A stretch of 64,000 nt of DNA from Pseudoalteromonas luteoviolacea (GCF_001750165.1 NZ_CP015412.1:496001-560000); one strand, 5' to 3'. Positions 1 through 9,195 are shown, numbered from the stretch's first letter. Notes: generated from the sequence alone by a model not told the origin. Made by a program: numbers and translations.

Positions 1-877
1 AATATTCGAGGTATGAGTCAAGGGTGGTTTTGTTCGTTTTATGACCTTTTTCGGGTAATATATATTTGATTTTTTCTATTTATTTGGTGAGGTTATTCTT
101 ATTTTTAAGTGTTGCATTTTATGTAATTGCATGTGAAGCATATGTTTTAACTTCTTATTTTTAGATTTATAGTGCAATAATGTGTAGTTTGAAATTAAAA
201 ATGGCTTTGGGTATTACGCTTAAGTGTAAACTTTTAATCTCTTTGATATTTTTTTTCTGTAAACTCATGAGTTGTTTGAATAAAAAATATTTTTGTACAC
301 GTGTGATGCTTAAAGCACAGTGACTGAGTACCTTTTTTAGCTAAACTACATTTTTGCGTTGTTTTTTTGTTGTTTATCTGTTGTTTTCGGATATCTGAGG
401 TCAGTCTATGAAAATTGGCTAACATATTTGTTGAATCACGTATTGTGTTAAGTCTGGTGCGAGTCATTTCGCCCATTATCTGTTCGTCAATATCTCTTTT
501 ATTCTTCTAACGTTATAATTCATGTCATAAATAAAAAAATCTATAAAGCAACAATGTATGTGAATGAAGGTTTATTTTACGGATTTGTTATGTCTAAAAA
601 TTGACGGGAAGATGAAATATAGGGTGTCCTGACTTTTCCTATAATTGTTTAATTACCTGTGTCACCTTAGAAGCGCTATTAAAATACTTATCAGCAAATA
701 AAGATTACTTTTTAATTGTCTATTCGCATACAAAAAGCATTGAGCTATTGTTCATTTTACATATTAAATAGAGGGTCTAATGGCCCCTTTATGGTTACAA
801 AATATTTCTAAGCAACACTAAGTTAAATGTTTCTGATAAGTTGTAGGTTGTTATTTAAATTTAATAAGGCCATCACA
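1..877. other. AT-rich region without a recognised gene
   Basis: I see no supported gene in this stretch. The longest reverse-strand open frame (about 234-476) starts without a ribosome binding site, is of low complexity and matches nothing I recognise, so I treat it as chance. The last part presumably carries the promoter of the lipoprotein hydrolase that begins at 878. Confidence 0.5.
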
Positions 878-1720
878 ATGAAAAAACTTGCAATTGCCTT
901 CGCTGCAACTGCTCTAACTGGCTGCTCAGTATCGATCAATGAAAAGAGCTTTATCAGACAGGATGATACAGTTACACCTTACACAAAAGAGTTTATCACT
1001 AAAGTGGATCAGATAACTCCTAACCATGTTATTAACATGATTTCTATACCGCTTCGTGATGAGGGCGTTGAGCTGCACGGAGTGCATTTAGACAACCCCA
1101 ATACAAATAACACAATTTTGTATATCCCTGGAAATGGGATGAGTATTGAAAACTCTGCAGAGAAAGCATTGGTGGAGTTAGCTCAATATAATCTTGATAT
1201 TGTTGTGTTTGATCGACGAGGGTTGGGGGCCAGCAATGGAACTTCTACAATTGCAAGTTTAGTTAAGGATGCTCAACTTACTTTTGATTATACACAGCGT
1301 CAACTACAAGCAGATAAAATAGTTGTACATGGATTTTCATTAGGTAGTTTCGTTGCTGCTCAAGTTGCTAAAACTAAGCCTATTGATGGGTTAGTCATGC
1401 AAGGCTCTGCGACAAATATTAGTGAGTGGATAGATAAAGCGGTCCCTTGGTATAAAAAGTTGCTTGTTGATGTCCAAGTGGATGACGTTTTTTTCACTGT
1501 TGATAATAAGGAGGTAGTAAGTCAGTTTTACTCAGGACCTTTATTAGTTATTGGTGGTGGCGAAGATAAACAAACACCAGTTTCTCTATCACATGCCTTG
1601 TACTCTGCCAGTAAAAGTAAGGACAAGGAAATCGTGATCTCTGATGAAGCGGGTCATTATCAAATGTTTGAAGATAAACAAGTACGTCGTTCCTATGATG
1701 ATTTTGTTATGAGCCTATAG
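878..1720 (+). CDS. Alpha/beta hydrolase lipoprotein
   Basis: Probable serine hydrolase anchored in the membrane by a lipid. I chose the ATG at 878 because AAGG lies 9 bases upstream and the protein then begins with a typical lipoprotein signal (MKKLAIAF...) ending in the lipobox LTGC; an in-frame ATG at 827 would put 17 odd residues in front. The nucleophile elbow GFSLGS, an upstream PGNGMS turn and a C-terminal DEAGHYQMF with the likely catalytic His fit the alpha/beta hydrolase fold of 'dienelactone hydrolase/DUF1749-like' proteins. The substrate cannot be told from sequence. It stands alone; the next gene downstream is on the other strand. Confidence 0.8.
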   Translation: MKKLAIAFAATALTGCSVSINEKSFIRQDDTVTPYTKEFITKVDQITPNHVINMISIPLRDEGVELHGVHLDNPNTNNTILYIPGNGMSIENSAEKALVELAQYNLDIVVFDRRGLGASNGTSTIASLVKDAQLTFDYTQRQLQADKIVVHGFSLGSFVAAQVAKTKPIDGLVMQGSATNISEWIDKAVPWYKKLLVDVQVDDVFFTVDNKEVVSQFYSGPLLVIGGGEDKQTPVSLSHALYSASKSKDKEIVISDEAGHYQMFEDKQVRRSYDDFVMSL

Positions 1721-1783
1721 GAATATGTGTATTGGGCTCGCATCAAGCCTTTGCTAACCCAACTTTTAAATAGGTCCTTCGTA

Positions 1784-1969
1784 TCAGCAGGGCGATGTTG
1801 GACAACCACACTCAGAATACCAAGTAGGGTTACGAGGTACCGAGGGACCGCATTCATCAGAATATTTATCAGTGTGATCACCCCCTGCAATACGGGGAGT
1901 CATATTTAGTGGCAGTTTCATCTTGTCTTTAGATAAACTTTTTAGTGTTTTTTTATTTAGTTTTTTCAT
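1784..1969 (-). CDS. Double-glycine leader peptide, Cys-rich putative RiPP/bacteriocin precursor
   Basis: A 61-residue peptide. Residues 1-30 form a charged leader (MKKLNKKTLKSLSKDKMKL..., then MTPRIAGG) ending in Gly29-Gly30, the kind cut by C39 peptidase transporters or used by lanthipeptide-type enzymes. The predicted 31-residue core has four cysteines (40, 54, 56, 61), four serines, three threonines and many prolines, and ends PTSPC. The reading frame is supported by AAGGA 7 bases before the ATG. A 10-bp-arm inverted repeat lies 25-50 bases upstream. No modification enzyme or transporter is in this window, so maturation would depend on genes elsewhere. Leaders ending LTPQVAGG or similar are known from natural product precursors of marine bacteria; this assignment is from memory of the pattern. 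The product's activity is unknown. Confidence 0.72.
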   Translation of the reverse strand: MKKLNKKTLKSLSKDKMKLPLNMTPRIAGGDHTDKYSDECGPSVPRNPTWYSECGCPTSPC

Positions 1970-1993
1970 TGTTTTTTCCTTAAATGAACTTGG

Positions 1994-2019
1994 TTCTAAT
2001 TAACGTATATTAATTAGAA
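1994..2019. promoter_or_regulatory. Inverted repeat upstream of the GG-leader peptide gene
   Basis: Two perfect 10-base arms, TTCTAATTAA and TTAATTAGAA, flank a 6-base centre. The element ends 25 bases before the peptide start codon and overlaps where the promoter should be: TTTACA on the reverse strand at about 2027-2032 could be the -35. It may be an operator or a hairpin in the leader RNA; no regulator is identified. Confidence 0.45.
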
Positions 2020-2164
2020 ACAAATGTAAACAAATTGTTTTAAATCGTTTTTTTGAGGTGGTTCCTGACAATAGTTGCTCGCTTATAAAAGGCCATTCAG
2101 TTCGTTATAAGCTTGTTGCTTTATATTCATGAATTGAATTATATAAAGTTAGAGGCGCTTGAGC

Positions 2165-2224
2165 ATGAAACAGGATATTGATACTGTCTATTTAATACAC
2201 TTCAGTACGAGTGCCGTTTTATGA
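2165..2224 (+). CDS. Possible leader mini-ORF coupled to the DUF2867 gene
   Basis: A 19-codon frame (MKQDIDTVYLIHFSTSAVL) has AGAGG about 9 bases before its ATG, a better site than that of the next gene. Its TGA overlaps the ATG at 2221 in an ATGA arrangement, the usual layout for translational coupling. It may be a leader peptide, or simply the route by which ribosomes reach the downstream start. Nothing marks it as functional on its own. Confidence 0.35.
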   Translation: MKQDIDTVYLIHFSTSAVL

Positions 2225-2736
2225 ATGAAATACCGAGTTCTTCTCTTATTAAGTCATATGTTGACGATGCAGATTTTTATGACTGCTTTGTGTCTGATAT
2301 TGATTTTTATCGAGGCGAAAAAGCACTTGAGTTATTTGTAGCCTCAGTGTCACGCTCACCCGGTTGGTTTAACTTTTTAATGGCCGTACGCAATAAGCTT
2401 ATTTCTCGCTTTGGCATGAAAGATCTTGGTGCGATTGACGATGTTAATCTGAAGATAAGTTTAGAGAATATAAATGTTGGAGATAGAGTCGGGATTTTTA
2501 CTCTTTATAAAAATACGCAACATGAAGTGATATTAGAGGACAAAGATAAACACTTAAACGTTAAAGTATCGTTTTATGTCGTACCAAATTGTTCTGGTGC
2601 CCAAATCTATGCGACTACGGTTGTCCATATAAACAATACATTTGGTAAGTGGTATATGTTTTTTATAAAGCCAGTACATAAGTTGATAGTACCGACATTA
2701 TTACAGCGGCTTTGCAGCATGAAAAATGAATGTTGA
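2221..2736 (+). CDS. DUF2867 family protein
   Basis: A 171-residue soluble protein matching the DUF2867 pattern: N-terminal DADFYDCF, then a central LISRFGMKDLG helix, strand-rich middle and a C-terminal FFIKPVHKLIVPTLLQRL helix. The family has no firm function; in some genomes it is fused to SDR-like NAD(P)-binding domains, so a role in binding a small hydrophobic ligand has been guessed. The start is ATG overlapping the stop of a short upstream frame. The gene converges on the alkaline phosphatase gene. Confidence 0.75.
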   Translation: MNEIPSSSLIKSYVDDADFYDCFVSDIDFYRGEKALELFVASVSRSPGWFNFLMAVRNKLISRFGMKDLGAIDDVNLKISLENINVGDRVGIFTLYKNTQHEVILEDKDKHLNVKVSFYVVPNCSGAQIYATTVVHINNTFGKWYMFFIKPVHKLIVPTLLQRLCSMKNEC

Positions 2737-2753
2737 TAGGCAATACTTTGACA

Positions 2754-2781
2754 GGTTGGTTGCTAAAAGCCACAACCAACC
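2754..2781. terminator. Hairpin between convergent genes
   Basis: Perfect 9-bp stem (GGTTGGTTG / CAACCAACC) with a 10-base loop, placed between the ends of the DUF2867 and alkaline phosphatase genes. There is no T-run on either side, so it is at best a weak or Rho-assisted bidirectional terminator. Confidence 0.4.
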
Positions 2782-2798
2782 CCTTGCTCAATGAGAAT

Positions 2799-4094
2799 CT
2801 AACGTTCAATAAATGAAATTAGTTTTTCTGCAATTTGCGTGTTGTTTTGTGAACCAATAAACTCTTCGCGGCCTTTTCCGTGTGCAAACACCTGAACATC
2901 TATGGCGGTATGCCCACCTGTTGTCCATCCTGTGTAACTGGCTTCGTTTATTTGCTCGTTTATCGCTTTAAAAAGTGCTCTATCACCTTCATTTTTTGCT
3001 TCTTTAAGCTCCTCTGCGACTTCAGAGGTATACTCTAAACCAGTGAGTGCGACCCAGTCTTTTTCTATGTTCTTGCTATCTTTTAGTTTTGAGGTAATGG
3101 TTTTAACGGAAGCTTTAACATTGGCAACGACATCACGTTCCCATTTGTAGTCTCCATCTGCACCCAATGTCAGACCTCCGGTAGAGTGATCCGCTGTAAT
3201 AACTAAGAGTGTATCAGGGTTTTTGTTGACATAGTCCTTAGCTAATTCAATCGACTGAGCAAAATCATCCATTTCTTGCATAGCGCACGCAATGTCGTTA
3301 GCGTGTCCACACCAGTCAATTTGGCTGCCTTCGATCATGACAAAAAAGCCTTCTTTGTTTTTGTCTTGATCAAGTAGGGTGAGTGCTTTATTCGTCATCT
3401 GAGTAAGGCGAATAGGGTTTTCATCAATAGCATGCGGCATGCCTTTTTCGGCAAAAAGTCCAATTGCAGGAACTGATTTAAGTGAGTTTAAATTATTTAA
3501 ATCATCAATGTATTGATAGCCTGCCTGTTTGAATTCCGAAACGATATTTCTATCCTCTCGAATGAAGTACTTTGTACCACCACCTAACATTAAATCGACA
3601 GGTAATTTGCCTGCTATTTTGACATCTACATAATCGTTGGCGATTTCATCGTAGTTTCTTCTTGACTCATTATGTGCAGCAAAACTTGCAGGTGTTGCGT
3701 GGTTAATTTGTGATGTTGCGATTAACGCTGTAGTCATGCCTTTTTCTTTTGCCATTTGCAACATTGTTTTAAGTGGCTTTTTAGCTGTGTCGACTGCGAT
3801 TGCACCATTGTAACTCTTTTTTGCCGTACTTAGTGCCGTCGCACCCGCCGCACTATCTGTCACTACTGTGTTATCGTCTGGATAAGTATGCGCCATACCA
3901 ACTAAAATTGAGTCAAACACTGTTGGTTCTACTACTTTTGTTGTTTTGTCATCTTTGTAGTATCTATAAGCAGTTGTATATGCTGGACCCATGCCGTCAC
4001 CTATCATGTAAATGATGTTTTTTGGTGCAGCGTAGGCTTGACTACTTGCCATGATTGAAATAGCCGCTGCAACTGCCGAAATTTTGCGTGACAT
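2799..4094 (-). CDS. phoA: Alkaline phosphatase, PhoA family
   Basis: Exported phosphomonoesterase that releases phosphate from organic esters in the periplasm. A signal peptide ends at AYA (residues 20-22). The metal site IGDGMG begins near residue 31, the nucleophile Ser81 sits in TDSAAGATA, and the His-bearing ADHSTGG motif lies in the C-terminal third. At 431 residues it is the short form seen in marine and cold-adapted bacteria. No clear Pho box was recognised in the 130-base gap to the divergent hydrolase gene, so phosphate regulation is inferred only. The symbol is by family; the protein is quite diverged from the enteric enzyme. Confidence 0.9.
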   Translation of the reverse strand: MSRKISAVAAAISIMASSQAYAAPKNIIYMIGDGMGPAYTTAYRYYKDDKTTKVVEPTVFDSILVGMAHTYPDDNTVVTDSAAGATALSTAKKSYNGAIAVDTAKKPLKTMLQMAKEKGMTTALIATSQINHATPASFAAHNESRRNYDEIANDYVDVKIAGKLPVDLMLGGGTKYFIREDRNIVSEFKQAGYQYIDDLNNLNSLKSVPAIGLFAEKGMPHAIDENPIRLTQMTNKALTLLDQDKNKEGFFVMIEGSQIDWCGHANDIACAMQEMDDFAQSIELAKDYVNKNPDTLLVITADHSTGGLTLGADGDYKWERDVVANVKASVKTITSKLKDSKNIEKDWVALTGLEYTSEVAEELKEAKNEGDRALFKAINEQINEASYTGWTTGGHTAIDVQVFAHGKGREEFIGSQNNTQIAEKLISFIER

Positions 4095-4224
4095 AGTTTT
4101 TCCTTTGAATTCCCGTGTTTGATTTAAACCCTAATATGTAATAATTGAATTAATTATTTCTTTAGGCGTCTAGATTTTATCGCGTATGATCTTAACTAAA
4201 TGTGTTTGTGAAGAATATCAATAA

Positions 4225-5100
4225 ATGCTGATTAATAAAAAAAATGAGATGAAAGACAAATTTAAAGACGGCTTTGCTTGGCAACAGGTTGGCTGCGGTA
4301 AGCAAGCTGTAGTTTGTTTGCACGGGTGGTTAGATAATAGCAATAGCTTTATACCTATGACCGACATGCTGACTGAAAGTGAGTTAAAAAAGTATACTTG
4401 GTATTTGCTTGATTTACCTGGGCACGGACTGTCCTCGTGGAAATCTGATGACGCGCAATACTACTTCGTTGAGTATCTTTATGATGTTATACGCTTCATG
4501 AATGTGATTGACGTTAATAGTGCGCATTTCGTGGGCCACTCGATGGGGGCACTTATTGCTAATCTATTATCGAGTATTTTCCCAAATTACGTTCGGTCAT
4601 TGAACTTAATTGATGGTATTGGACTCATATATCAGGGACATCAACATGCTAAAGCAAACCTAATCAAAGCCTTTGAAGAGCGATTAAAGTTAACGAAACA
4701 AAATAAACGTTGGTTTGATGACAAACAATCTATCATTAAAGCAAGGGCCCAAGTTGGTGGCTTTGATGAAAAATTAGCTGAGATTCTGATGGCAAGAAAT
4801 ATTATTACTGAGCAAGGCCAGTATAGGCTAAGTTCAGATCCAAAACTAAAACTGCCATCTACTATAAGACTAAACCAAGAACAGGCGATGAGCTTATTAG
4901 ATAAAATTTCAGTAGGCACTATGCTTATTCTACCGGAAGAAGGATATGCTCAAATGCGTGATAACATGAAACAATTTCTTTCGTGTTTTGATAAGCTTAG
5001 TGTTTCAAGGGTATCAGGAGGCCATCATTGCCATATGCAATACCCTGAAGATATCTTAAAAAAGATTGTTAAACATATCGAAGAGCAGACGCTTTGTTGA
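4225..5100 (+). CDS. Alpha/beta hydrolase
   Basis: A 291-residue cytoplasmic hydrolase of the lipase/esterase-like fold. Visible elements are the oxyanion strand VVCLHGWLDNSNSF, the DLPGHGLS turn, the nucleophile elbow VGHSMGAL and a C-terminal SGGHHCHMQYPE with the catalytic His. The layout resembles the serine hydrolase-like (SERHL/MEST-type) proteins often found beside FadD in Alteromonadales and Shewanella. The start at 4225 has GAAGAA 10 bases upstream; ATG at 4249 is an alternative. fadD follows after 118 bases on the same strand, so a role in acyl ester or thioester turnover is plausible but unproven. Confidence 0.8.
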   Translation: MLINKKNEMKDKFKDGFAWQQVGCGKQAVVCLHGWLDNSNSFIPMTDMLTESELKKYTWYLLDLPGHGLSSWKSDDAQYYFVEYLYDVIRFMNVIDVNSAHFVGHSMGALIANLLSSIFPNYVRSLNLIDGIGLIYQGHQHAKANLIKAFEERLKLTKQNKRWFDDKQSIIKARAQVGGFDEKLAEILMARNIITEQGQYRLSSDPKLKLPSTIRLNQEQAMSLLDKISVGTMLILPEEGYAQMRDNMKQFLSCFDKLSVSRVSGGHHCHMQYPEDILKKIVKHIEEQTLC

Positions 5101-5218
5101 TTGTAACTTTGCTTTAAATATGGGAATATCCCTCAGTTAGAGTATTTACTCAATTGTTTAAGTGCCTTATTTGCTTTAAGGTAAATGTAAAAAAAGAACG
5201 AGAACACAGGAGCTAAGA

Positions 5219-6868
5219 GTGGAAAAAATCTGGCTAAAGCGCTATCCAGAAGGCATGCCGGCAACGATTGATCCAGAACACTACAACTCGCTGCTAGATT
5301 TAATAGACGAATGTTTCACCAATTATGCTCAGTTACCTGCTTATTCGAACATGGGTAAGACACTGACATATAAAGAAATTGATGACGCAACTAAATCGGT
5401 TGCAAGTTATATTCAAAATACACTTAAACTTGGCAAAGGTGATAAAGTCGCGGTTATGATGCCGAATTTATTGCAGACGCCAATTACCATTTTAGGTGTA
5501 TTGAGAGCTGGCTGTACCGTTGTAAATGTAAACCCGCTTTACACCGTTAGAGAACTTGAACATCAGTTAAATGATTCAGAAGCTAAGGCTATTTTTATTT
5601 TGGCTAATTTTGCTAGCACATTAGAAAAAGCATTACCTTCAACACCTGTTGAGCACATTGTGCTTACACAAATTGGCGATTTACTTGGCGGCGTAAAAAA
5701 ACACCTAGTCAATTTTGTCGTCAAAAAGATTAAGAAAATGGTGCCTGACTATAACTTACCGTCAGCCATTCCATTTACGCAAGCTATGAATGCAGATCCT
5801 AACGGGTATAGCAAACCCGATGTTAGTCAAAATGATCTGGCGTTTTTACAGTATACAGGCGGTACAACCGGTGTATCTAAAGGCGCTATGCTAACTCATG
5901 GCAATATGGTGGCGAATTTAGAGCAGGTATCTGGTTGTTTAGATAAGGTATTGGATAAAGGCAAGGAAGTAGTGGTAACCGCATTGCCGCTTTACCACAT
6001 CTTTGCATTGACAGCGAATTGCTTAACCTTCATGAAATATGGTGGTCATAATATCTTGATCACTAATCCACGAGATATGGCCAGCTTTGTTAAAGACTTG
6101 GCTAAGTATCCATTTACGGTTATCACGGGTGTAAATACACTTTTTAATGGCTTACTCAATACTGATGGCTTTGCACAGTTAGACTTTTCTAAACTAAAAG
6201 TATCTCTGGGCGGGGGTATGGCTGTTCAGCGACCTGTTGCTGAAAGATGGCAGTCGGTAACAAACTCTCGTTTATTAGAGGGTTATGGTTTGACCGAGTG
6301 TGCCCCTCTTGTAACAATTTGTCCGCTGGACTTAGAAGGTTACAATGGCTCAATTGGTCTGCCAGCTCCGAGTACAGACTTAAAAGTTGTGCTTGAAAGC
6401 GGGGAAGAGGCACCTAAAGGAGAACCAGGTGAGCTTTTAGTTAAAGGCCCACAGGTTATGGCAGGTTATTATAATCGACCTGATGCAACCGCAGAGTGTT
6501 TACAAGACGGTTGGTTTGCTACTGGTGATATTGCTACCTATGACGATGAAGGTTTCTTTTATATCGTAGACCGTAAGAAAGACATGATACTTGTGTCTGG
6601 CTTTAATGTCTTCCCAAATGAGATTGAAGAGGTTGTTGCGAGTCATGATGGGGTACTTGAAGTTGCAGCTGTAGGTGTACCTCACGAGGTAAGTGGCGAG
6701 CAAGTCAAAGTTTTTGTTGTCAGAAAAGACCAATCCTTGTCAGAAAAAGATATAATAGCGCATTGTCGTGAAAACCTAACAAACTACAAAGTCCCAAAAA
6801 TGGTTGAGTTCAGAGATGAATTGCCAAAAACGAATGTGGGCAAGATATTACGTAGGGCGTTAAAATAA
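5219..6868 (+). CDS. fadD: Long-chain fatty acid--CoA ligase
   Basis: Activates free fatty acids to acyl-CoA with ATP, the entry step of beta-oxidation, at the inner face of the membrane. The N-terminus MEKIWLKRYPEGMP is typical of gammaproteobacterial FadD. The AMP-binding P-loop YTGGTTGVSKGAML lies near residue 213, the ATGDIATYDDEGFF motif near 440, then VDRKKDMILVSGFNVFPNE, and the catalytic Lys542 is in NVGKILR at the C-terminus. The start is GTG at 5219, with ACAGGAG 6-12 bases upstream. Length 549 is normal. No convincing PsrA or FadR site was found upstream. A strong terminator separates it from rnd. Confidence 0.95.
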   Translation: MEKIWLKRYPEGMPATIDPEHYNSLLDLIDECFTNYAQLPAYSNMGKTLTYKEIDDATKSVASYIQNTLKLGKGDKVAVMMPNLLQTPITILGVLRAGCTVVNVNPLYTVRELEHQLNDSEAKAIFILANFASTLEKALPSTPVEHIVLTQIGDLLGGVKKHLVNFVVKKIKKMVPDYNLPSAIPFTQAMNADPNGYSKPDVSQNDLAFLQYTGGTTGVSKGAMLTHGNMVANLEQVSGCLDKVLDKGKEVVVTALPLYHIFALTANCLTFMKYGGHNILITNPRDMASFVKDLAKYPFTVITGVNTLFNGLLNTDGFAQLDFSKLKVSLGGGMAVQRPVAERWQSVTNSRLLEGYGLTECAPLVTICPLDLEGYNGSIGLPAPSTDLKVVLESGEEAPKGEPGELLVKGPQVMAGYYNRPDATAECLQDGWFATGDIATYDDEGFFYIVDRKKDMILVSGFNVFPNEIEEVVASHDGVLEVAAVGVPHEVSGEQVKVFVVRKDQSLSEKDIIAHCRENLTNYKVPKMVEFRDELPKTNVGKILRRALK

Positions 6869-6870
6869 TG

Positions 6871-6897
6871 AAAAACCGGCATAAGCCGGTTTTTTTT
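6871..6897 (+). terminator. Rho-independent terminator after fadD
   Basis: Stem AAAAACCGGC / GCCGGTTTTT with an ATAA loop, followed by a T-run, directly after the fadD stop. Confidence 0.88.
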
Positions 6898-6917
6898 CGC
6901 TAAGAGCGAAGGAGTCA

Positions 6918-8051
6918 ATGTTGCAGTATCAGTTTATTCAAAATCAAGCTGAGTTAGATGAGTTTGTTAAGCTCATTTCTAATAGTAAAATTTTAGCAAT
7001 AGATACCGAGTTTATGCGTCGTAGAACGCTATACCCGGAAAGTGCCTTGTTTCAAGTATTTGATGGTGCTCATCTTGCTTTGATCGATCCTTTAATTGAT
7101 ATGGACTTTTCAGCTTTATGGGCATTGTTTAACTCGCAAGAAGTAATAAAAATAATTCATTCTCCTTCCGAAGATATTGAAGTATTTCAAAAGTTTGCTG
7201 GTATTGTTCCTTCACCCTTGTTTGACACTCAGTTCGCATTACAGCTATTGGGAGAGGGTAATTGTGTCGGTTTTGCAAACATGGTCAAAAACCTGTTGGA
7301 TGTAGAAATTGATAAAAGTATGTCACGTACGGATTGGTTGAAGCGCCCTCTGTCTGACAAACAACTAGAATATGCAGCGGCTGATGTATTTTATCTTTTA
7401 CCTTGTTTTGAAAAATTGATTCTTAAAATAGAAGAAAAACAACTTTTTGATGTTGTTATATCTGAAAGTGAGCTGATCGCTAAAAAGCGTGCCTTTAGAG
7501 TCCCTGATGAGTACCTTTATCTAAATATTAAAAATGTTTGGCAGTTAAGAGGCCGAGACCTTGCGGTATTAAGGGAGTTGGCTGCATGGCGGATGAATAA
7601 AGCAGAGAAAAAGAACATTTCTGTTAATTTCATTTTAAAAGAACTCAACATGGTTGAAATTGCCAAAAGGCGCCCGAGTTCCCTTTCAAGCATGAGAAAT
7701 ATACCTGAAGTTGACGCAATGGAAGTAAATCGCTCAGGAAAAGAAATTTTAGCTTGTATTGAGGCTGGTAAAGCGGTTTCTGAAGATGTATTACCCTCAA
7801 AAGTGAAAAGGTTGATTGATTTTGCCCAGTACAAGAAAGCAGCTAAGGAAATAAAGTCTGATATTACAGATGTGGCTAAAAAGTTCGATTTGCCAGTGGA
7901 TGTAATTGCTTCAAAAAAACAAATCAATCAAGTGATTAGTTGGAACTGGAAGCTCAGTGACAAAGAGCGCGAGGTTATGATTAAACCCGATTTGTTCCAA
8001 GGTTGGCGTAAACAACTCATTGGTGATGCACTTAAAAAGTGGGAAATATAA
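6918..8051 (+). CDS. rnd: Ribonuclease D
   Basis: 3'-5' exoribonuclease that trims tRNA and other stable RNA 3' ends. DEDD exonuclease signatures are visible: Exo I at Asp29 and Glu31 (AIDTEF), Exo II in IIHSPSEDIEVF, and Exo III in YAAADVFYLLPCF (DEDDy). An HRDC domain follows at about 210-290 (VLRELAAWRMNKAEKKN) with a second helical domain to the end. Length 377 matches the family. AAGGAG lies 6 bases before the ATG. Placement directly after fadD is the classic gammaproteobacterial order. Confidence 0.95.
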   Translation: MLQYQFIQNQAELDEFVKLISNSKILAIDTEFMRRRTLYPESALFQVFDGAHLALIDPLIDMDFSALWALFNSQEVIKIIHSPSEDIEVFQKFAGIVPSPLFDTQFALQLLGEGNCVGFANMVKNLLDVEIDKSMSRTDWLKRPLSDKQLEYAAADVFYLLPCFEKLILKIEEKQLFDVVISESELIAKKRAFRVPDEYLYLNIKNVWQLRGRDLAVLRELAAWRMNKAEKKNISVNFILKELNMVEIAKRRPSSLSSMRNIPEVDAMEVNRSGKEILACIEAGKAVSEDVLPSKVKRLIDFAQYKKAAKEIKSDITDVAKKFDLPVDVIASKKQINQVISWNWKLSDKEREVMIKPDLFQGWRKQLIGDALKKWEI

Positions 8052-8066
8052 CCTCTTTAGATTATT

Positions 8067-8090
8067 CTAGCGAAGCTAGGGCTTCGCTAG
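8067..8090. terminator. Bidirectional hairpin after rnd
   Basis: Perfect 10-bp stem CTAGCGAAGC / GCTTCGCTAG with a TAGG loop between two convergent genes. T-runs are poor on both sides, so efficiency is uncertain. Confidence 0.55.
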
Positions 8091-8100
8091 ATTGACAAAG

Positions 8101-9195
8101 TCAGAGCTTAACTTGTTCACCTTCATTCAAAATATATAGGGGTGAAAGGGGTTTCAGTTCTTCCTTCATATGTAATAGTCTGAAAAGCGCAGAGTGAGAT
8201 GTATGGTCACCCATCTTCCAGCTCATATTTCCATGCCCCCAAGGGATCATAACACCGCAATTTAGCTCATCAGCTGCAATGAGTGCATCTTCTGGCGTTA
8301 AATGGACGTTTCTATACCATTTTCCATGTTTTTCATGATGGTAAGAGGCGATTGGGATGAGACAGACATCCATATCACCATACTGTTGATGAATATCCTT
8401 AAAATGCCCTGAGTAACCAGTATCTCCGGCAAAGAATAATTTTCTGCCTTTACTTTCAAATACCCAGCCGCCCCAAAGTGTTTCATCATCATCACTCGTG
8501 ATCATCGGTACAACAATACGGCTACTAAAATGGTGTGCAGGTACAAAGTGAATCTTTGTCTCGCCAATATCATATTGTGAGAACCAAGGCATTTCGACGA
8601 TGCTATAACCTCCTGTGGGGAAGTAATCAGCGAAATTTAATGGAGTGAGATAAGTGGGATGATTCCCAATGTTCTCTATATCCGATTTATTGAAGTGATC
8701 ATAGTGAATATGTGAATACACAACAGCTTTGGTGTTCTTTAATGTCTGTTCTGAATAAGCATTTGGCTCTGTCCGGTAAAAGCCACCAGCCAAATGTACA
8801 AATGCCCAATCTACTGGCCAGTCGAATTGGCCGGTGACAGGGTCAATTAATATGGTCTCTCCAGTAGGTGTCGTAACAGTAAAACTAGCATGGCCTAACC
8901 ACCTGACATGGAATGTATTTTCTGTAGCAATTGAGAGGGTAGGGTTGTGGCCAACATACTGGCACCGTTCCATGTCATTTTCGCACTGAATTTCTGGACT
9001 TTTAGGGTAGCAATTGTCTTTACAAGTATAAGGATAATCTTCAGGCATCTTGTAAGTATTGGCAAATTGGTGAGTATAACCTTCTGTGACTTTATACTTA
9101 ATGTCCTTAGTCGGTTCTAAGCGGTTGACATTATTTTGTGACGCACAACTTGCTATTAGTAAGCACAAAGGAAGCGGTAGATATTTGTTTATCAT
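8101..9195 (-). CDS. Metallo-beta-lactamase-fold hydrolase lipoprotein (UlaG/NAPE-PLD-like)
   Basis: A 364-residue zinc-dependent hydrolase. The signal peptide ends in the lipobox LIASC (Cys17), so it should be anchored to a membrane facing the periplasm. The metal motif YSHIHYDHFN (HxHxDH) and later FVPAHHFSS and FFAGDTGYS place it in the group with UlaG and NAPE-phospholipase D-like enzymes. The domain starts with VRWLGHASFTV and LIDPVTGQ. A phospho- or phosphodiester lipid-type substrate is possible. Four N-terminal cysteines in two CxxxC-like pairs (about residues 57-78) could form disulfides. It stands alone between rnd and a small membrane protein gene. Confidence 0.85.
   Translation of the reverse strand: MINKYLPLPLCLLIASCASQNNVNRLEPTKDIKYKVTEGYTHQFANTYKMPEDYPYTCKDNCYPKSPEIQCENDMERCQYVGHNPTLSIATENTFHVRWLGHASFTVTTPTGETILIDPVTGQFDWPVDWAFVHLAGGFYRTEPNAYSEQTLKNTKAVVYSHIHYDHFNKSDIENIGNHPTYLTPLNFADYFPTGGYSIVEMPWFSQYDIGETKIHFVPAHHFSSRIVVPMITSDDDETLWGGWVFESKGRKLFFAGDTGYSGHFKDIHQQYGDMDVCLIPIASYHHEKHGKWYRNVHLTPEDALIAADELNCGVMIPWGHGNMSWKMGDHTSHSALFRLLHMKEELKPLSPLYILNEGEQVKL

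Noticed and set aside
234..476. 80-codon reverse-strand open frame
   Set aside because: No ribosome binding site, low-complexity AT-rich codons and no recognisable product.
1693..1909. Open frames on both strands overlapping the GG-leader peptide gene
   Set aside because: They overlap the better-supported peptide gene, lack ribosome sites and encode nothing recognisable.
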